A stretch of DNA of 64,000 nucleotides, taken from positions 146,610-210,609 of the forward strand of contig JBBDJB010000003.1 of the NCBI GenBank assembly GCA_040880125.1, written 5' to 3'. Position 1 is the stretch's first letter, and each line of letters opens with the position of its first letter. This stretch comes from JBBDJB01 sp040880125. Its GTDB lineage: Bacteria > Planctomycetota > Planctomycetia > Pirellulales > JBBDJB01. The translations under genes and the position numbers were made by a program. Shown here in pieces: positions 52,486 through 60,859 of the stretch. A model generated the notes under the pieces. That model ran no database searches, was not told the origin of the DNA, and saw only the letters and a list, made by a program, of their open reading frames with translations.

Positions 52486-53022
52486 TCACTCCTGCTCTGG
52501 CTGCTCGCTCGATCGCCCCAGTCCATGTTCGATCTGGCGAATCTGGTCGCGCAGCTCCGATGCCCGCTCGTACTGCTCGCCCTGAATGGCCTCTTTCATT
52601 TCACGACGGATGCGAATCAACTGCGTCTGTTTTTCCGCGCCCGTCGGGCAGCGGCGAGGCACTTTACCAACGTGTTCGGTATCGCCGTGGATATTCACCA
52701 ACAGCGGCTCGAGCTCTTTGGCAAAAGCTACGTAGTCGTGCGGACAGCCGAGCCGTCCGCGCTTGCGAAACTCCAGAAACGTAATCCCGCACACCGGGCA
52801 AGCCTGTTGGTCAAGCCGGGCCAATTCCTCGGCCGTCTCCCCCACCGCCAGGTGCTGGGCCAACACGCCGGCAATCGCCGGCCCTGATGCGGATACTTCC
52901 TGCTCCGACGGCGAGAGGTACTCCCGGGCGTGATCTTCGCACAGATGGAGTTCCTGCGGCTGACCGCTGGTCAACTCCGTGATGTGGAAGGTGGCCGTCT
53001 TATCGCACTGCTGACACTTCAT
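52486..53022 (-). CDS. mcsA: McsA-like zinc-binding activator with UvrB/UvrC motif
   Basis: A 178-residue cytosolic protein. CQQCDKTATFHI at the N-terminus and HLCEDHAREYL form a first zinc-finger-like pair; ACPVCGITFLEFRKRGRLGC is the second. The C-terminal UvrB/C-type coiled segment is QLIRIRREMKEAIQGEQYER. This is the McsA plan: an activator of McsB and regulator of protein-quality control. ATG 53022 was chosen because the upstream open frame lacks the family. mcsB lies 102 bp downstream, so the two form an operon driven by a consensus promoter at 53123-53150. Confidence 0.9.
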   Translation of the reverse strand: MKCQQCDKTATFHITELTSGQPQELHLCEDHAREYLSPSEQEVSASGPAIAGVLAQHLAVGETAEELARLDQQACPVCGITFLEFRKRGRLGCPHDYVAFAKELEPLLVNIHGDTEHVGKVPRRCPTGAEKQTQLIRIRREMKEAIQGEQYERASELRDQIRQIEHGLGRSSEQPEQE

Positions 53023-53122
53023 CGCTGGCCACCACGCTTCCCAAGAGATCGATCCGCCACGCTCGTTTGTCGCGTCACGGACGAAACACCAGACGCATCG
53101 TAAACCCGCGGCATCCAAGGGG

Positions 53123-53150
53123 ATTCTAACCTGGGGCCTAAGGGTGTCAA
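53123..53150 (-). promoter_or_regulatory. Consensus promoter for mcsA-mcsB
   Basis: On the minus strand a perfect TTGACA (53145-53150), 16 bp spacer and TAGAAT (53123-53128, five of six). Transcription would start near 53116, leaving a leader of about 94 nt. No CtsR operator was recognised here. Confidence 0.65.
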
Positions 53151-53316
53151 GGTGAGCAAAAGGCGCGGGGTGATTGCATTAAGCCCCGTGCTGACAACTG
53201 GATACGTACGCCGGATATGCACGGTTGTGGCCCATCGGCGGCGGTGGTAATCTGCACCCTATCGCTCTTATTAGGCCGCGGCAAATGGCCGACACGAGCG
53301 GCCTCCGTTGTTGTAT

Positions 53317-53343
53317 GGTGTCACGGACATTCGTGTCTGTGCA
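53317..53343 (+). repeat. Dispersed palindrome (GGCACAGACA family), copy 2
   Basis: Aligns with copy 1 over 27 bp with four differences; the arms are less perfect than in copy 1. Confidence 0.55.
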
Positions 53344-53520
53344 CGATCGATCGTCGTGAGAAGTACCTGTCGTTCGACCGCAGTATTCCGCCGGTTAACC
53401 GCTTGACCAACCACCCCCCCTGAACTCACCAGGGTTCCGCTGCAACCTATCCTTAGACTGAAAACCCGCATTTGTTAACCACCGCTGGCAGAGCCAGCAA
53501 AGGCACCTGGCGACGCATCC

Positions 53521-55026
53521 ATGCCCCATGCCCCCGACTTCGACACCTTCTGTCGCCTGGCGCGCGATGCCGATCTGGTGCCGGTTTACCGTCGGCTTTT
53601 GAGCGATTCCCTCACGCCGGTCACGGCGTTTCACACCATCGACACCGGCCGATCCGCCTGCCTTTTCGAAAGCGTGGTGGGCGGAGAAAAGGTAGGGCGC
53701 TACAGCTTCCTCTCCGCGGAACCGTTCCTGGAGTTGGCCGCCGCTGGCAACCAGGTGACTGTCACCACCGCGGGCGGCGAGGAGACGTTTTCCTGCGAAG
53801 ACCCGCTCGACGAGCTTCGGCGGCGCGTCCAATCGATTCGCGCGGCGTCGCTTCCGGAGCTTCCGCCATTCACTTCCGGCGCGGTCGGCTACGCAGCTTA
53901 CGACGTCATCCGATACAGCGAGCATCTGCCCGACGCCCCGCCGGACGACCGTAAGCTGCCAGACTTGGCGTTCGCCTTCTACGATCACATGCTGGTGTTC
54001 GACAACGTCAACAAGACGATGGTGGCGATCGCCATGGCCCGCTGCGACAACGCCGGCGGCGACCTGCGGGCGGCCTACGACGACGCCTGTCAGCGCGTGG
54101 ATCGACTTATCGACCAACTCGATGCCCCCCGCACCGATCTGCAGCCGGCCGATATCGATACCACCGGCAGTGCCACCCTCCCCTACACGTCCAACTTCAC
54201 GCAGCCCGAGTTCGAGGCGGCCGTGCGCAAGTGCGTCGAGTACATCCGCGCCGGCGACATCTTTCAAGTGGTCATCAGCCAGCGGCTGCGGGTGCCGATC
54301 CGCTGTCAGCCGTTCGAAATCTATCGCACGCTCCGCGTTGTCAATCCCAGCCCTTTCATGTTCTTTCTGCGGACGCCGCACACCACGTTGGTCGGCAGTT
54401 CGCCCGAGGTGATGGTGCGAGTGATCGACGGCCAGGTCACCGTGCGGCCGCTCGCCGGGACGCGCATGCGGGGCGAAACCGAGGAGCACGACAAGCGGCT
54501 AGCCGAGGAGCTGCTGGCCGACCCGAAGGAACGGGCCGAACACGTGATGCTGGTCGACCTGGGCCGCAACGACGTCGGCCGCGTCGCCCGTTATGGCTCG
54601 GTGCAACTGACCGACATCATGACCATCGAGCGATACAGCCACGTCATGCACATCACCTCCAACGTCACCGGGCGACTGCGCGACGACGAGGATGCCTTCT
54701 CCGCATTGCGGGCCTGCCTGCCGGCGGGCACCGTCTCCGGCGCGCCGAAGGTCCGCGCCATGGAGATCATCGACGAGTTGGAACCGCATCGCCGCGGGCC
54801 GTACGCCGGTGCGGTCGGCTACGTCGACTTCCGTGGCAACATGGACACCTGCATCGCGCTGCGGACGATGGTCATCCAGGACGGCACCGCGTATGTTCAA
54901 GCCGGCGCCGGCATCGTGGCAGACAGCGTTCCCGAGACGGAATATCAGGAAACGCTCAACAAAGCCCGGGGACTGCTCAAGGCGATCGAAGCGACCGAGC
55001 AGCGCACGGGAACGCCGGCGCGGTAG
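53521..55026 (+). CDS. trpE: Anthranilate synthase component I (TrpE)
   Basis: A 501-residue chorismate-utilising enzyme that makes anthranilate for tryptophan. The N-terminal regulatory part has VVGGEKVGRYSFLSAEPFLE with the ESxxGR-like allosteric Trp site region (CLFESVVGGEKVGRYSF). The C-terminal catalytic domain holds YIRAGDIFQVVISQRLRVP, NPSPFMFFLRTP, GSSPEVMVR, RPLAGTRMRGETEEHD, LLADPKERAEHVMLVDLGRN and VSGAPKVRAMEIIDELEP, ending with AYVQAGAGIVADSVPETEY. Length and motifs match TrpE rather than PabB. No other trp gene is adjacent; trpG must be elsewhere. Confidence 0.95.
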   Translation: MPHAPDFDTFCRLARDADLVPVYRRLLSDSLTPVTAFHTIDTGRSACLFESVVGGEKVGRYSFLSAEPFLELAAAGNQVTVTTAGGEETFSCEDPLDELRRRVQSIRAASLPELPPFTSGAVGYAAYDVIRYSEHLPDAPPDDRKLPDLAFAFYDHMLVFDNVNKTMVAIAMARCDNAGGDLRAAYDDACQRVDRLIDQLDAPRTDLQPADIDTTGSATLPYTSNFTQPEFEAAVRKCVEYIRAGDIFQVVISQRLRVPIRCQPFEIYRTLRVVNPSPFMFFLRTPHTTLVGSSPEVMVRVIDGQVTVRPLAGTRMRGETEEHDKRLAEELLADPKERAEHVMLVDLGRNDVGRVARYGSVQLTDIMTIERYSHVMHITSNVTGRLRDDEDAFSALRACLPAGTVSGAPKVRAMEIIDELEPHRRGPYAGAVGYVDFRGNMDTCIALRTMVIQDGTAYVQAGAGIVADSVPETEYQETLNKARGLLKAIEATEQRTGTPAR

Positions 55027-55406
55027 AGCTCCTGCCTATGTCTGCGCAACGCGGGTAGCTGAACTGGTGACAGTTCAGCCGAATCTTGCGGCGGGTCTGA
55101 ATTCTCACGAATTCAGCTACGACGAAAATGCACAGCCCTGCTATTTCTTGCCCTTGGTGCCACAGACCTATTGCATCAAGACTCCCTCACCTTTCGACGA
55201 ACCAATTGCACATTGGCGGCTTGAACTCGACGGCAGCGATTCAAGAACTGCCATCGATGTACTAGCTAATGCCGCGTGCCGCCACCTGTAAAAACTTTGC
55301 TCTGAGCTTGGCGGTCTGATAGTCTCACGGGCAGTTTTTCCTTCACGTCCCGTGCTCCAACTTCGGCGGTGCAGGCCAACAGCCTGTGCGGCCAAAGGAG
55401 TCCGCC
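55027..55406. other. Intergenic region with paired GTGA-loop palindromes
   Basis: About 380 bp after trpE. The element at 55055-55120 is described separately. The remaining DNA up to the ribosome binding site at 55394 shows no convincing ORF or promoter. Confidence 0.5.
55055..55120. repeat. BIME-like pair of inverted GTGA-loop palindromes (copies 2 and 3)
   Basis: First palindrome: GCTGAACTG, loop GTGA, CAGTTCAGC (55058-55079, 9 bp stem). Second, in opposite orientation: CTGAATTC, loop TCAC, GAATTCAG followed by CTAC (from 55097 to 55120). The outer ends GTAGCTGAA and TTCAGCTAC are also complementary, so the whole 66 bp can fold as one cruciform. The second unit is identical over 22 bp to 38610-38631. 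Confidence 0.7.
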
Positions 55407-56315
55407 ATGAGCAACGCGAAACGTCGACTCCCGTACTGTCCGATTGCGCCGCTAATCATTTTCGCCGCCTTTGCGACACTGGCACTGCAAGCCGGCTCGT
55501 CCAGCGCCGCGACTCAAGAAGGCGACGCCGCGGCACCGCAGTCCGATGGCAAAGCTACAGCCGCGGCCGATACGCAAGCGGAGGCGAAGCCGCCGGCGAA
55601 GAATCTGCCGCAAGTCACCGGTTTATGGCGGCTGGATGGCGTGATTGGAGAAAACGGGCTGGTGACCGACGTTCGAGGAAACATTGAGGCGGTCAAGTTC
55701 ATCGCCAGCGGTCGCTGGAGCGTTACCTACAGGGATCTGGAAACCGGTCTGGTCCAGTCTCACATGGGTGGCACCTATGCACTCAACAAAGAAGAGTATG
55801 CCGAAAAGGTGGACTACTCCATCGAACGGACCAGCGAGATGATCGGCCAGACGAACCGGTTCGCCATCCACATCGAAGACGACACCATGACGATCCAGGG
55901 CCAGGGCAACTCGTTCAACGAGGTGTGGAAGCGCGTGAACGAGGAGGAGCGCGAGCAGAAGATGGGTCAGCAGTTTCCCGGCCTATGGAGGCTCGACGGC
56001 CGCATCGGGCCCAGCGGCCTGGTCACCGACGCACCCGCCGAGGTGGTCGCGATCAAGCACATCGCCAGCGGCCACTGGGGCGTCACCTACTACGCCGCGG
56101 CGACCGGCGTGGTTCAGTTCCATCACGGAGGAACCTACACGCTGAAAGACGGCGAGTACGCCGAAAACCTCAAATACGCGATGGAGAACACCGCCACGAT
56201 GATCGGCCAGACCAACCGCTTCGATATCCACATTGAAGACGATACGTTGACCAACCAGGGCCAGGGCAACTCGTATAACGAAGTGTGGAAGCGAGTGAAG
56301 GAAGAGGATCGATAG
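55407..56315 (+). CDS. Secreted protein with a tandemly duplicated beta domain
   Basis: A 302-residue exported protein; the ribosome binding site AAAGGAG (55394-55400) decides the ATG at 55407. Signal peptide: PLIIFAAFATLALQAGSSSA. An Ala/Gln/Thr-rich linker precedes two copies of a ~110-residue domain (about residues 70-185 and 190-300). Both contain GLWRLDGxIGxxGLVTD, FIASGxWxVTY, a GGTYxLxxxEYAE strand, MIGQTNRFxIHIEDDT and GQGNSxNEVWKRV. The pattern of short amphipathic strands suggests a lipocalin-like beta-barrel (possibly DUF4488-related), but the family is not certain. Ligand unknown. Confidence 0.75.
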   Translation: MSNAKRRLPYCPIAPLIIFAAFATLALQAGSSSAATQEGDAAAPQSDGKATAAADTQAEAKPPAKNLPQVTGLWRLDGVIGENGLVTDVRGNIEAVKFIASGRWSVTYRDLETGLVQSHMGGTYALNKEEYAEKVDYSIERTSEMIGQTNRFAIHIEDDTMTIQGQGNSFNEVWKRVNEEEREQKMGQQFPGLWRLDGRIGPSGLVTDAPAEVVAIKHIASGHWGVTYYAAATGVVQFHHGGTYTLKDGEYAENLKYAMENTATMIGQTNRFDIHIEDDTLTNQGQGNSYNEVWKRVKEEDR

Positions 56316-56340
56316 CCTTATGCGCGCGTGGAGGCCGAAA

Positions 56341-56366
56341 GCACAGACAGGAATGACTGCGCCACC
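56341..56366 (-). repeat. Dispersed palindrome (GGCACAGACA family), copy 3
   Basis: The minus strand reads GGTGGCGCAGTCATTCC, then TGTCTGTGC, matching copy 1 with few differences. It lies between the convergent genes ending at 56315 and 56408. Confidence 0.55.
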
Positions 56367-56407
56367 TTGGACAGAACAGCTTCCCGCGCGCACCCCGATT
56401 TCGCGAA

Positions 56408-57133
56408 CTACGCGTGCTGCTTGGTTGAGGGATCCTGCGACAGATACAGCAGCCGGCCGCACGACTTGCAGAAGACAGCGCGGGAGAGCACCAGCTCGTT
56501 CTGCATGTTCGGCGTGATGTTCTGGTAGCAGCCGCCGCAGTAGCCGCTCTCGACCGGCGCCAGGGCGTCGTCCCCCCGGGCGTTCACCACCCGCTGGTAG
56601 TCGGCACGAAACTCCGCCGGCAGCGAATCCTCGGCCGCTCGCAGTTCCTTCTCCAATCGGGCGATGTCGGTTCGGATCCCATCGGCGGCCGCCTCCACCT
56701 TGCTCTTGAGCGCGTCGAGCTCCTGCCCGGTGGTGGCAACCCTCTCCTTCGCCTCGCGAATTTTCTGATCCATCGTGTCGATCAGTTCGAGTGCTTCGAG
56801 AATCTCATCCGACAGCACGCTGTTGGCCATCTCCGCCGCGGCGATCTGGTCCAACAGCGCCTGGTATTCCTTGTTGCTGTTGCACCCGTTCAGCTTCACG
56901 CGCAGATCAAGGATCTTGTTCTCGTTGGACTTCAGGTCCAACTGTTTCTTGTCGGCGGCCATGCGGGTCCGCTGCAACTTCTCCTGGATTTGGGCCAGCT
57001 CTTCTTGAACTTTGGCGACGTGTGCCTGGCGAGCCTTGACCTGCTTCGGGCCGCGGTCGAGCCGTTCGCGCAGATCGCTCAATTGTCGGTGGATGCGATG
57101 TAACTCCCGCAGCGCGGCGGCAGTGATACTCAT
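56408..57133 (-). CDS. Coiled-coil protein with C-terminal C4 zinc ribbon (COG1579-like)
   Basis: A 241-residue cytosolic protein. About residues 5-180 form a long antiparallel coiled coil (ALRELHRIHRQLSDLRERLD, ILDLRVKLNGCNSNKEYQAL, IDTMDQKIREAKERVATTG). The end is a four-Cys zinc ribbon, GYCGGCYQNITPNMQNEL followed by FCKSCGRLLYL. The NSNKEYQAL loop is the hallmark of COG1579/CdsZ-type proteins. In some bacteria these bind nucleic acid or assist secretion systems. ATG 57133 was selected over upstream open frame. It is downstream of the rpoD terminators and may have its own promoter. Confidence 0.9.
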   Translation of the reverse strand: MSITAAALRELHRIHRQLSDLRERLDRGPKQVKARQAHVAKVQEELAQIQEKLQRTRMAADKKQLDLKSNENKILDLRVKLNGCNSNKEYQALLDQIAAAEMANSVLSDEILEALELIDTMDQKIREAKERVATTGQELDALKSKVEAAADGIRTDIARLEKELRAAEDSLPAEFRADYQRVVNARGDDALAPVESGYCGGCYQNITPNMQNELVLSRAVFCKSCGRLLYLSQDPSTKQHA

Positions 57134-57168
57134 GTCGGGAAGACCTCCGGGATGAATGCAATCAATCC

Positions 57169-57199
57169 AAAAAAAACGCGCTGCGGGACCGCAGCGCGT
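57169..57199 (-). terminator. Second rpoD terminator
   Basis: On the minus strand, ACGCGCTGCG and CGCAGCGCGT form a 10 bp stem with a 4 nt loop, followed by T8 (57169-57176). It backs up the first terminator 15 bp upstream on that strand. Confidence 0.85.
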
Positions 57200-57209
57200 C
57201 GTAGCCATG

Positions 57210-57241
57210 AAAAAAGCCGCTGGTCTTGCGACCAGCGGCTT
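57210..57241 (-). terminator. First rpoD terminator
   Basis: Minus-strand AAGCCGCTGGTC and GACCAGCGGCTT form a perfect 12 bp stem around GCAA, followed by T-run (57210-57215). It begins 13 bp after the rpoD stop. Confidence 0.9.
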
Positions 57242-57253
57242 TGCGATTTCGCG

Positions 57254-58912
57254 TCAGCCTGCGACTCCCGGTAGGAAGCCTTCGAGGAGTTTGCTTCGCA
57301 CGGGATGTTGTAGTTTGCGGACAGCTTTGGCTTCGATTTGTCGAACCCGTTCACGCGTGACCTTGAAGATGCGGCCGACTTCTTCCAACGTGTAGGAATA
57401 GCCGTCTCCCAGACCGTAGCGCAGGCGAATGATCTCGCGTTCGCGATAGGTGAGCGTCTTGAGCAGCGACTCGATGCGCTCGCGAAGCAGGCCATTGTTT
57501 GCCGATCTGAACGGGTTTTCCGACGCGTTGTCTTCAACGAACTCCCCGAAGCTACAATCTTCGCTTTCCCCGACCGGTCGGTCAAGGCTTAGCGGCTGCC
57601 GGCCGATGCTCAGCACACGCCGCGTCTCTTCCAGGCTGATGTCCGCCTCCAGCGCCGTTTCCTCGATGGTCGGCTCGCGGCCCAATTCCTGCACCAGCCG
57701 CTTGGCGACGTTGCGAAGCCGGCTGAGCACGTCGATCATGTGGACCGGAATGCGAATCGTCCGGGCCTGGTCGGCGATCGCCCGGGTGATCGCCTGGCGG
57801 ATCCACCACGTGGCGTAGGTGGAAAACTTGTAGCCGCGGCGATACTCGTATTTGTCTACGGCCCGCATCAGCCCGGTGTTCCCCTCCTGAATTAGATCGA
57901 GAAAACTCAGACCGCGGTTGCGGTATTTTTTGGCGATCGACACCACCAGCCGCAAGTTGCCGCTGGAAAGCTGCCGTTTGACCTGCTCGTACTCGTAAAA
58001 CTGCTTGCGCAGCAGCCGGCAGCGTTTCCGCAGGCTCGCCGGACTCTCCGTCGTGGCCAGCATCAATTCCCGCAATTCGCGCCGCAGCTTCGTCCGCTCG
58101 TAACCGCCAGTCGGGTCATTCGCGATTCGGCCGAGCCGCGTCTGCAACTCGTTCATCCGGGCGGAAAACTCCTCCAACTGACGCATCAACGGCTGCACCC
58201 GTCGCGTCCGCAGGCTCAGCTCCTCGACCAGCGTTAGAGCCTTGCCGCGCCGGCGAAGGAATCGCCGCCGGGCAACACGTTTCTGCTCGGCGGGAGCCTT
58301 CCGGCTGATCAACTGGCAAAAATCAGCCCGATCTTGCTGGAGAAGGTGATTTAGTGTCGGCAGATTGTGTGGCATGCGGGCCTGAATCTGCTCCTTCGTG
58401 AGGCACTCGGTCAGAGAGACCTTAATCGTGCGATCAAACGGCAACTCGCCGCGGTGAACCTTCTCGAGCGTCCCAACCGTCTGCCGCATGGCGAAGCCGC
58501 AGCCCAAGAGCGTGCGGCGGAATCGCTTGCGGGTGACCTCGATCTTCTTGGCCAGCGAAATCTCCTGCTCACGGGTGAGCAGCGGGATTTCGGCCATCTG
58601 AGTGAGGTACATCCGAATCGGGTCGTCGGTCAGCTTCGGGAAGAAGTCCGGCGCGAGTTGCGGCAGGTCTTCCTCGACCGCGACGGCTTTGCCCATTACT
58701 TTCGCCGGAGGTGCCCCGTCCTCGAAAGCGTCGTTCGGCGGCTGATCCGTCAGATCGATGCCCAGCTCGTCCAGGGCAATCAAGAGATTGTCGAGCTTCT
58801 CCGGGTTGACGGCCTCGTCGGGCAAATACTGGTTGACCTGGTCGAAGGTCAGGTAGCCTTGGCTCTTGCCGATTGCGATAAGTTCTTGAAGTTCCGGGTC
58901 GAAACGGTCCAT
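57254..58912 (-). CDS. rpoD: Primary sigma factor RpoD
   Basis: A 552-residue sigma-70. Region 1.1 covers about residues 5-70 (LIAIGKSQGYLTFDQVNQYL). Region 1.2 has DDPIRMYLTQMAEIPLLTRE. Region 2 has NLRLVVSIAKKYRNRGLSFL, DLIQEGNTGLMRAVDKYEYR and GYKFSTYATWWIRQAITRAI (-10 recognition and melting). Region 3 follows (PVHMIDVLSRLRNV). Region 4 carries the -35 HTH (LEEVGRIFKVTRERVRQIEA). The non-conserved stretch between 1.2 and 2 is moderately short. It is encoded 97 bp downstream of dnaG and followed by tandem terminators, so dnaG-rpoD form the classic replication-transcription unit. Most promoters listed here fit its expected consensus. Confidence 0.97.
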   Translation of the reverse strand: MDRFDPELQELIAIGKSQGYLTFDQVNQYLPDEAVNPEKLDNLLIALDELGIDLTDQPPNDAFEDGAPPAKVMGKAVAVEEDLPQLAPDFFPKLTDDPIRMYLTQMAEIPLLTREQEISLAKKIEVTRKRFRRTLLGCGFAMRQTVGTLEKVHRGELPFDRTIKVSLTECLTKEQIQARMPHNLPTLNHLLQQDRADFCQLISRKAPAEQKRVARRRFLRRRGKALTLVEELSLRTRRVQPLMRQLEEFSARMNELQTRLGRIANDPTGGYERTKLRRELRELMLATTESPASLRKRCRLLRKQFYEYEQVKRQLSSGNLRLVVSIAKKYRNRGLSFLDLIQEGNTGLMRAVDKYEYRRGYKFSTYATWWIRQAITRAIADQARTIRIPVHMIDVLSRLRNVAKRLVQELGREPTIEETALEADISLEETRRVLSIGRQPLSLDRPVGESEDCSFGEFVEDNASENPFRSANNGLLRERIESLLKTLTYREREIIRLRYGLGDGYSYTLEEVGRIFKVTRERVRQIEAKAVRKLQHPVRSKLLEGFLPGVAG

Positions 58913-59008
58913 CTGTCATCTCCTCCCGCGCCTTCTTGCGCGATGTATCGAGGTGACATGACCGGTGGCGGGCCAAGTGGTGCGGGTGGCCGCGCGCCGG
59001 TCGACCGG

Positions 59009-60859
59009 TCAGACATCCTGCCCATCCGTGGGCGGGGAACCTGTCTGCCGGTTGCGTAGCTGGGCGAATAGCCGATCGAGAATCGCCCCTTGCTGGTCGT
59101 CGCTCAACTGCCCCTCGTGCAGCGTGGCGAGCTGGTCTCGCTGCTGGGCGTCCTCCTTTCTGCGCTCGATGCTGCGGATCACTTCCGCCAGCCGGCTCTC
59201 CGCGTCGGAGGCCGACTTGCGGTGACGTTCGTCTTCCAAATGAACCAATACGTGCTTCGCCTGCGGATCGTCCATTTCCAACATCAGCCGCTCGAACGAA
59301 AGCACCGCGCCCCCGGCCGCCAGTCGCCGGCAGGTGCCGTAGATCGCCCGCGCCACCGGCGAAACGAGCTGCGCGACGTCGACCGCCTGGATCAATCGCG
59401 GCAGGCCCTGCGGATAGCTGATCGCCAGTTCCAGCACTTCCGCATCCCAAAAATCCAGAGCGGCCGGGGCGGCGAATCGTTCGACCGGGTCGCTCGATAC
59501 CGCCGGTTGTCGTCCTCGGCGCAGTAATGTGAGCCGCATCCGCAGTTGTTCTTCGGACACGCGAAACTGGCGAGCCAATCCGCCGAGCAACTGGTCCTCG
59601 CGCAGCCGCGCCGAGGAACCGTCGCTGCCGGAAAGCCGCGGAGCCTGGGCCAGCGTGCGGAGAATCTCTTCCAGCGCCCGGTTCGCGAGATGGGGGTCGC
59701 TGGTGGTTTCCAATCCTTGGGTCACCATGCGAATCTTATGTTGCAGGGCATCGACGGCTTCCCGCAAAAGCTGCGAGAATGCCTCACCTCCATGTGTCGT
59801 AACAAAATCGCATGGATCGACGTTTTTAGGCAAGGTCAGAATTTTCAGATCCGCCTGCTGGGCGACAAACAGCTCCAACACCTCGTTAGTCCGCCGCTGT
59901 CCCGCTTCGTCGCCGTCGAGTACCAACGTGACCGAATCGGCGAACCGCTGCAGCAGCCGGATGTGCCGCTCGGTAAGGGCCGTGCCCAAAACGGCCACCA
60001 CATTGCGGATTCCCGCCTGGTGCGCGGCGACGCAGTCTGTGTATCCTTCCACGACAACCGCCACGCCCTGGCTGCTGATCGCCTCGCGAGCCGCGTCCAG
60101 CGCGTAAAGCTGGTTGCTCTTGGAAAACAGGGGTGTCTCGGGCGAGTTGATGTACTTCGGCGCGTCGGCGTCGGCCAGCTCCGGCAGCACGCGGCCACCC
60201 AGCGCGATCGGACGTCCCTGAACGTCGCGGATAGAAAACAATACGCGGCCGCGAAACCGGTCGTAGAAACCGCCGCCGGACGACCGCGCCTTGACCAGGC
60301 CGATCCGTTCCAACACGGGCGGAGAAAACGTGCCACCGGGCGCGCGGCGCAGGATCCAATCCCAATCGGGCGGTGAGAATCCGATGCGGAACTGCACGAT
60401 GCTCGCGTCGCTGATGCCGCGCTCGGCCAGGTACCGCCGCGCCGGCTCCGCCTCGGGCGACTCCACCAGGCAGCGGTGATATTGCTCCTCGGCCCAGGCC
60501 ATCGCTCGAAGCAGCGTGCCGCGGTCATTCGGATCGCCGGGGCTGGTCGGCTTGCCTCCCGCCGCGGCCAGCCGCACGCCGGCCCGATCGGCCAGAAGCT
60601 GAAGCGCATCGCGAAACTCGATCCCCTCGACGCGCATCACGAAGCTGAACACGTCGCCGCCGATGTCGCACACCCAGCACTTGAACGTCTGGCGCTGGGG
60701 ATCGACCTGCAGGCTGGGGCGGCGGTCGTCGTGCCACGGGCAGCGGCCGACAAATCCGCGACCCTGCCGGCGCAGCGCAACGTAACCTCCGACCAGATCG
60801 ACGATGTCGACCGCTTGACGGATCTGTTCCTTGACCTCAAGCGACGCGCCGGCAGCCAC
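59009..60859 (-). CDS. dnaG: DNA primase DnaG
   Basis: A 616-residue primase from a GTG at 60859. The CHC2 zinc finger is at about residues 40-64 (RCPWHDDRRPSLQV, then FKCWVCDIGGD). The TOPRIM core includes VVVEGYTDCVAAHQAGI with the catalytic Glu, GTALTERHIRLLQRFADSV and LVLDGDEAGQRR. The C-terminal DnaB-interacting part is degenerate but helical (LEDERHRKSASDAESRLAEV). It lays RNA primers for DNA replication at the fork. rpsU, the usual upstream gene in proteobacteria, is absent. A consensus promoter lies at 60929-60957. Confidence 0.96.
   Translation of the reverse strand: MAAGASLEVKEQIRQAVDIVDLVGGYVALRRQGRGFVGRCPWHDDRRPSLQVDPQRQTFKCWVCDIGGDVFSFVMRVEGIEFRDALQLLADRAGVRLAAAGGKPTSPGDPNDRGTLLRAMAWAEEQYHRCLVESPEAEPARRYLAERGISDASIVQFRIGFSPPDWDWILRRAPGGTFSPPVLERIGLVKARSSGGGFYDRFRGRVLFSIRDVQGRPIALGGRVLPELADADAPKYINSPETPLFSKSNQLYALDAAREAISSQGVAVVVEGYTDCVAAHQAGIRNVVAVLGTALTERHIRLLQRFADSVTLVLDGDEAGQRRTNEVLELFVAQQADLKILTLPKNVDPCDFVTTHGGEAFSQLLREAVDALQHKIRMVTQGLETTSDPHLANRALEEILRTLAQAPRLSGSDGSSARLREDQLLGGLARQFRVSEEQLRMRLTLLRRGRQPAVSSDPVERFAAPAALDFWDAEVLELAISYPQGLPRLIQAVDVAQLVSPVARAIYGTCRRLAAGGAVLSFERLMLEMDDPQAKHVLVHLEDERHRKSASDAESRLAEVIRSIERRKEDAQQRDQLATLHEGQLSDDQQGAILDRLFAQLRNRQTGSPPTDGQDV

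Larger units (their letters stand above)
53023..53520. other. Divergent intergenic region between mcsA and trpE
   Basis: About 500 bp. It contains the mcsA promoter, one GGCACAGACA-family palindrome (53317-53343) immediately followed by the perfect 12 bp palindrome ACGATCGATCGT (53343-53354), and no convincing ORF. No trp leader or attenuator (Trp codon run) was seen upstream of trpE. Confidence 0.55.

Noticed and set aside
53400..53520. trp attenuator before trpE
   Set aside because: No leader peptide with Trp codons and no terminator/antiterminator pair visible.
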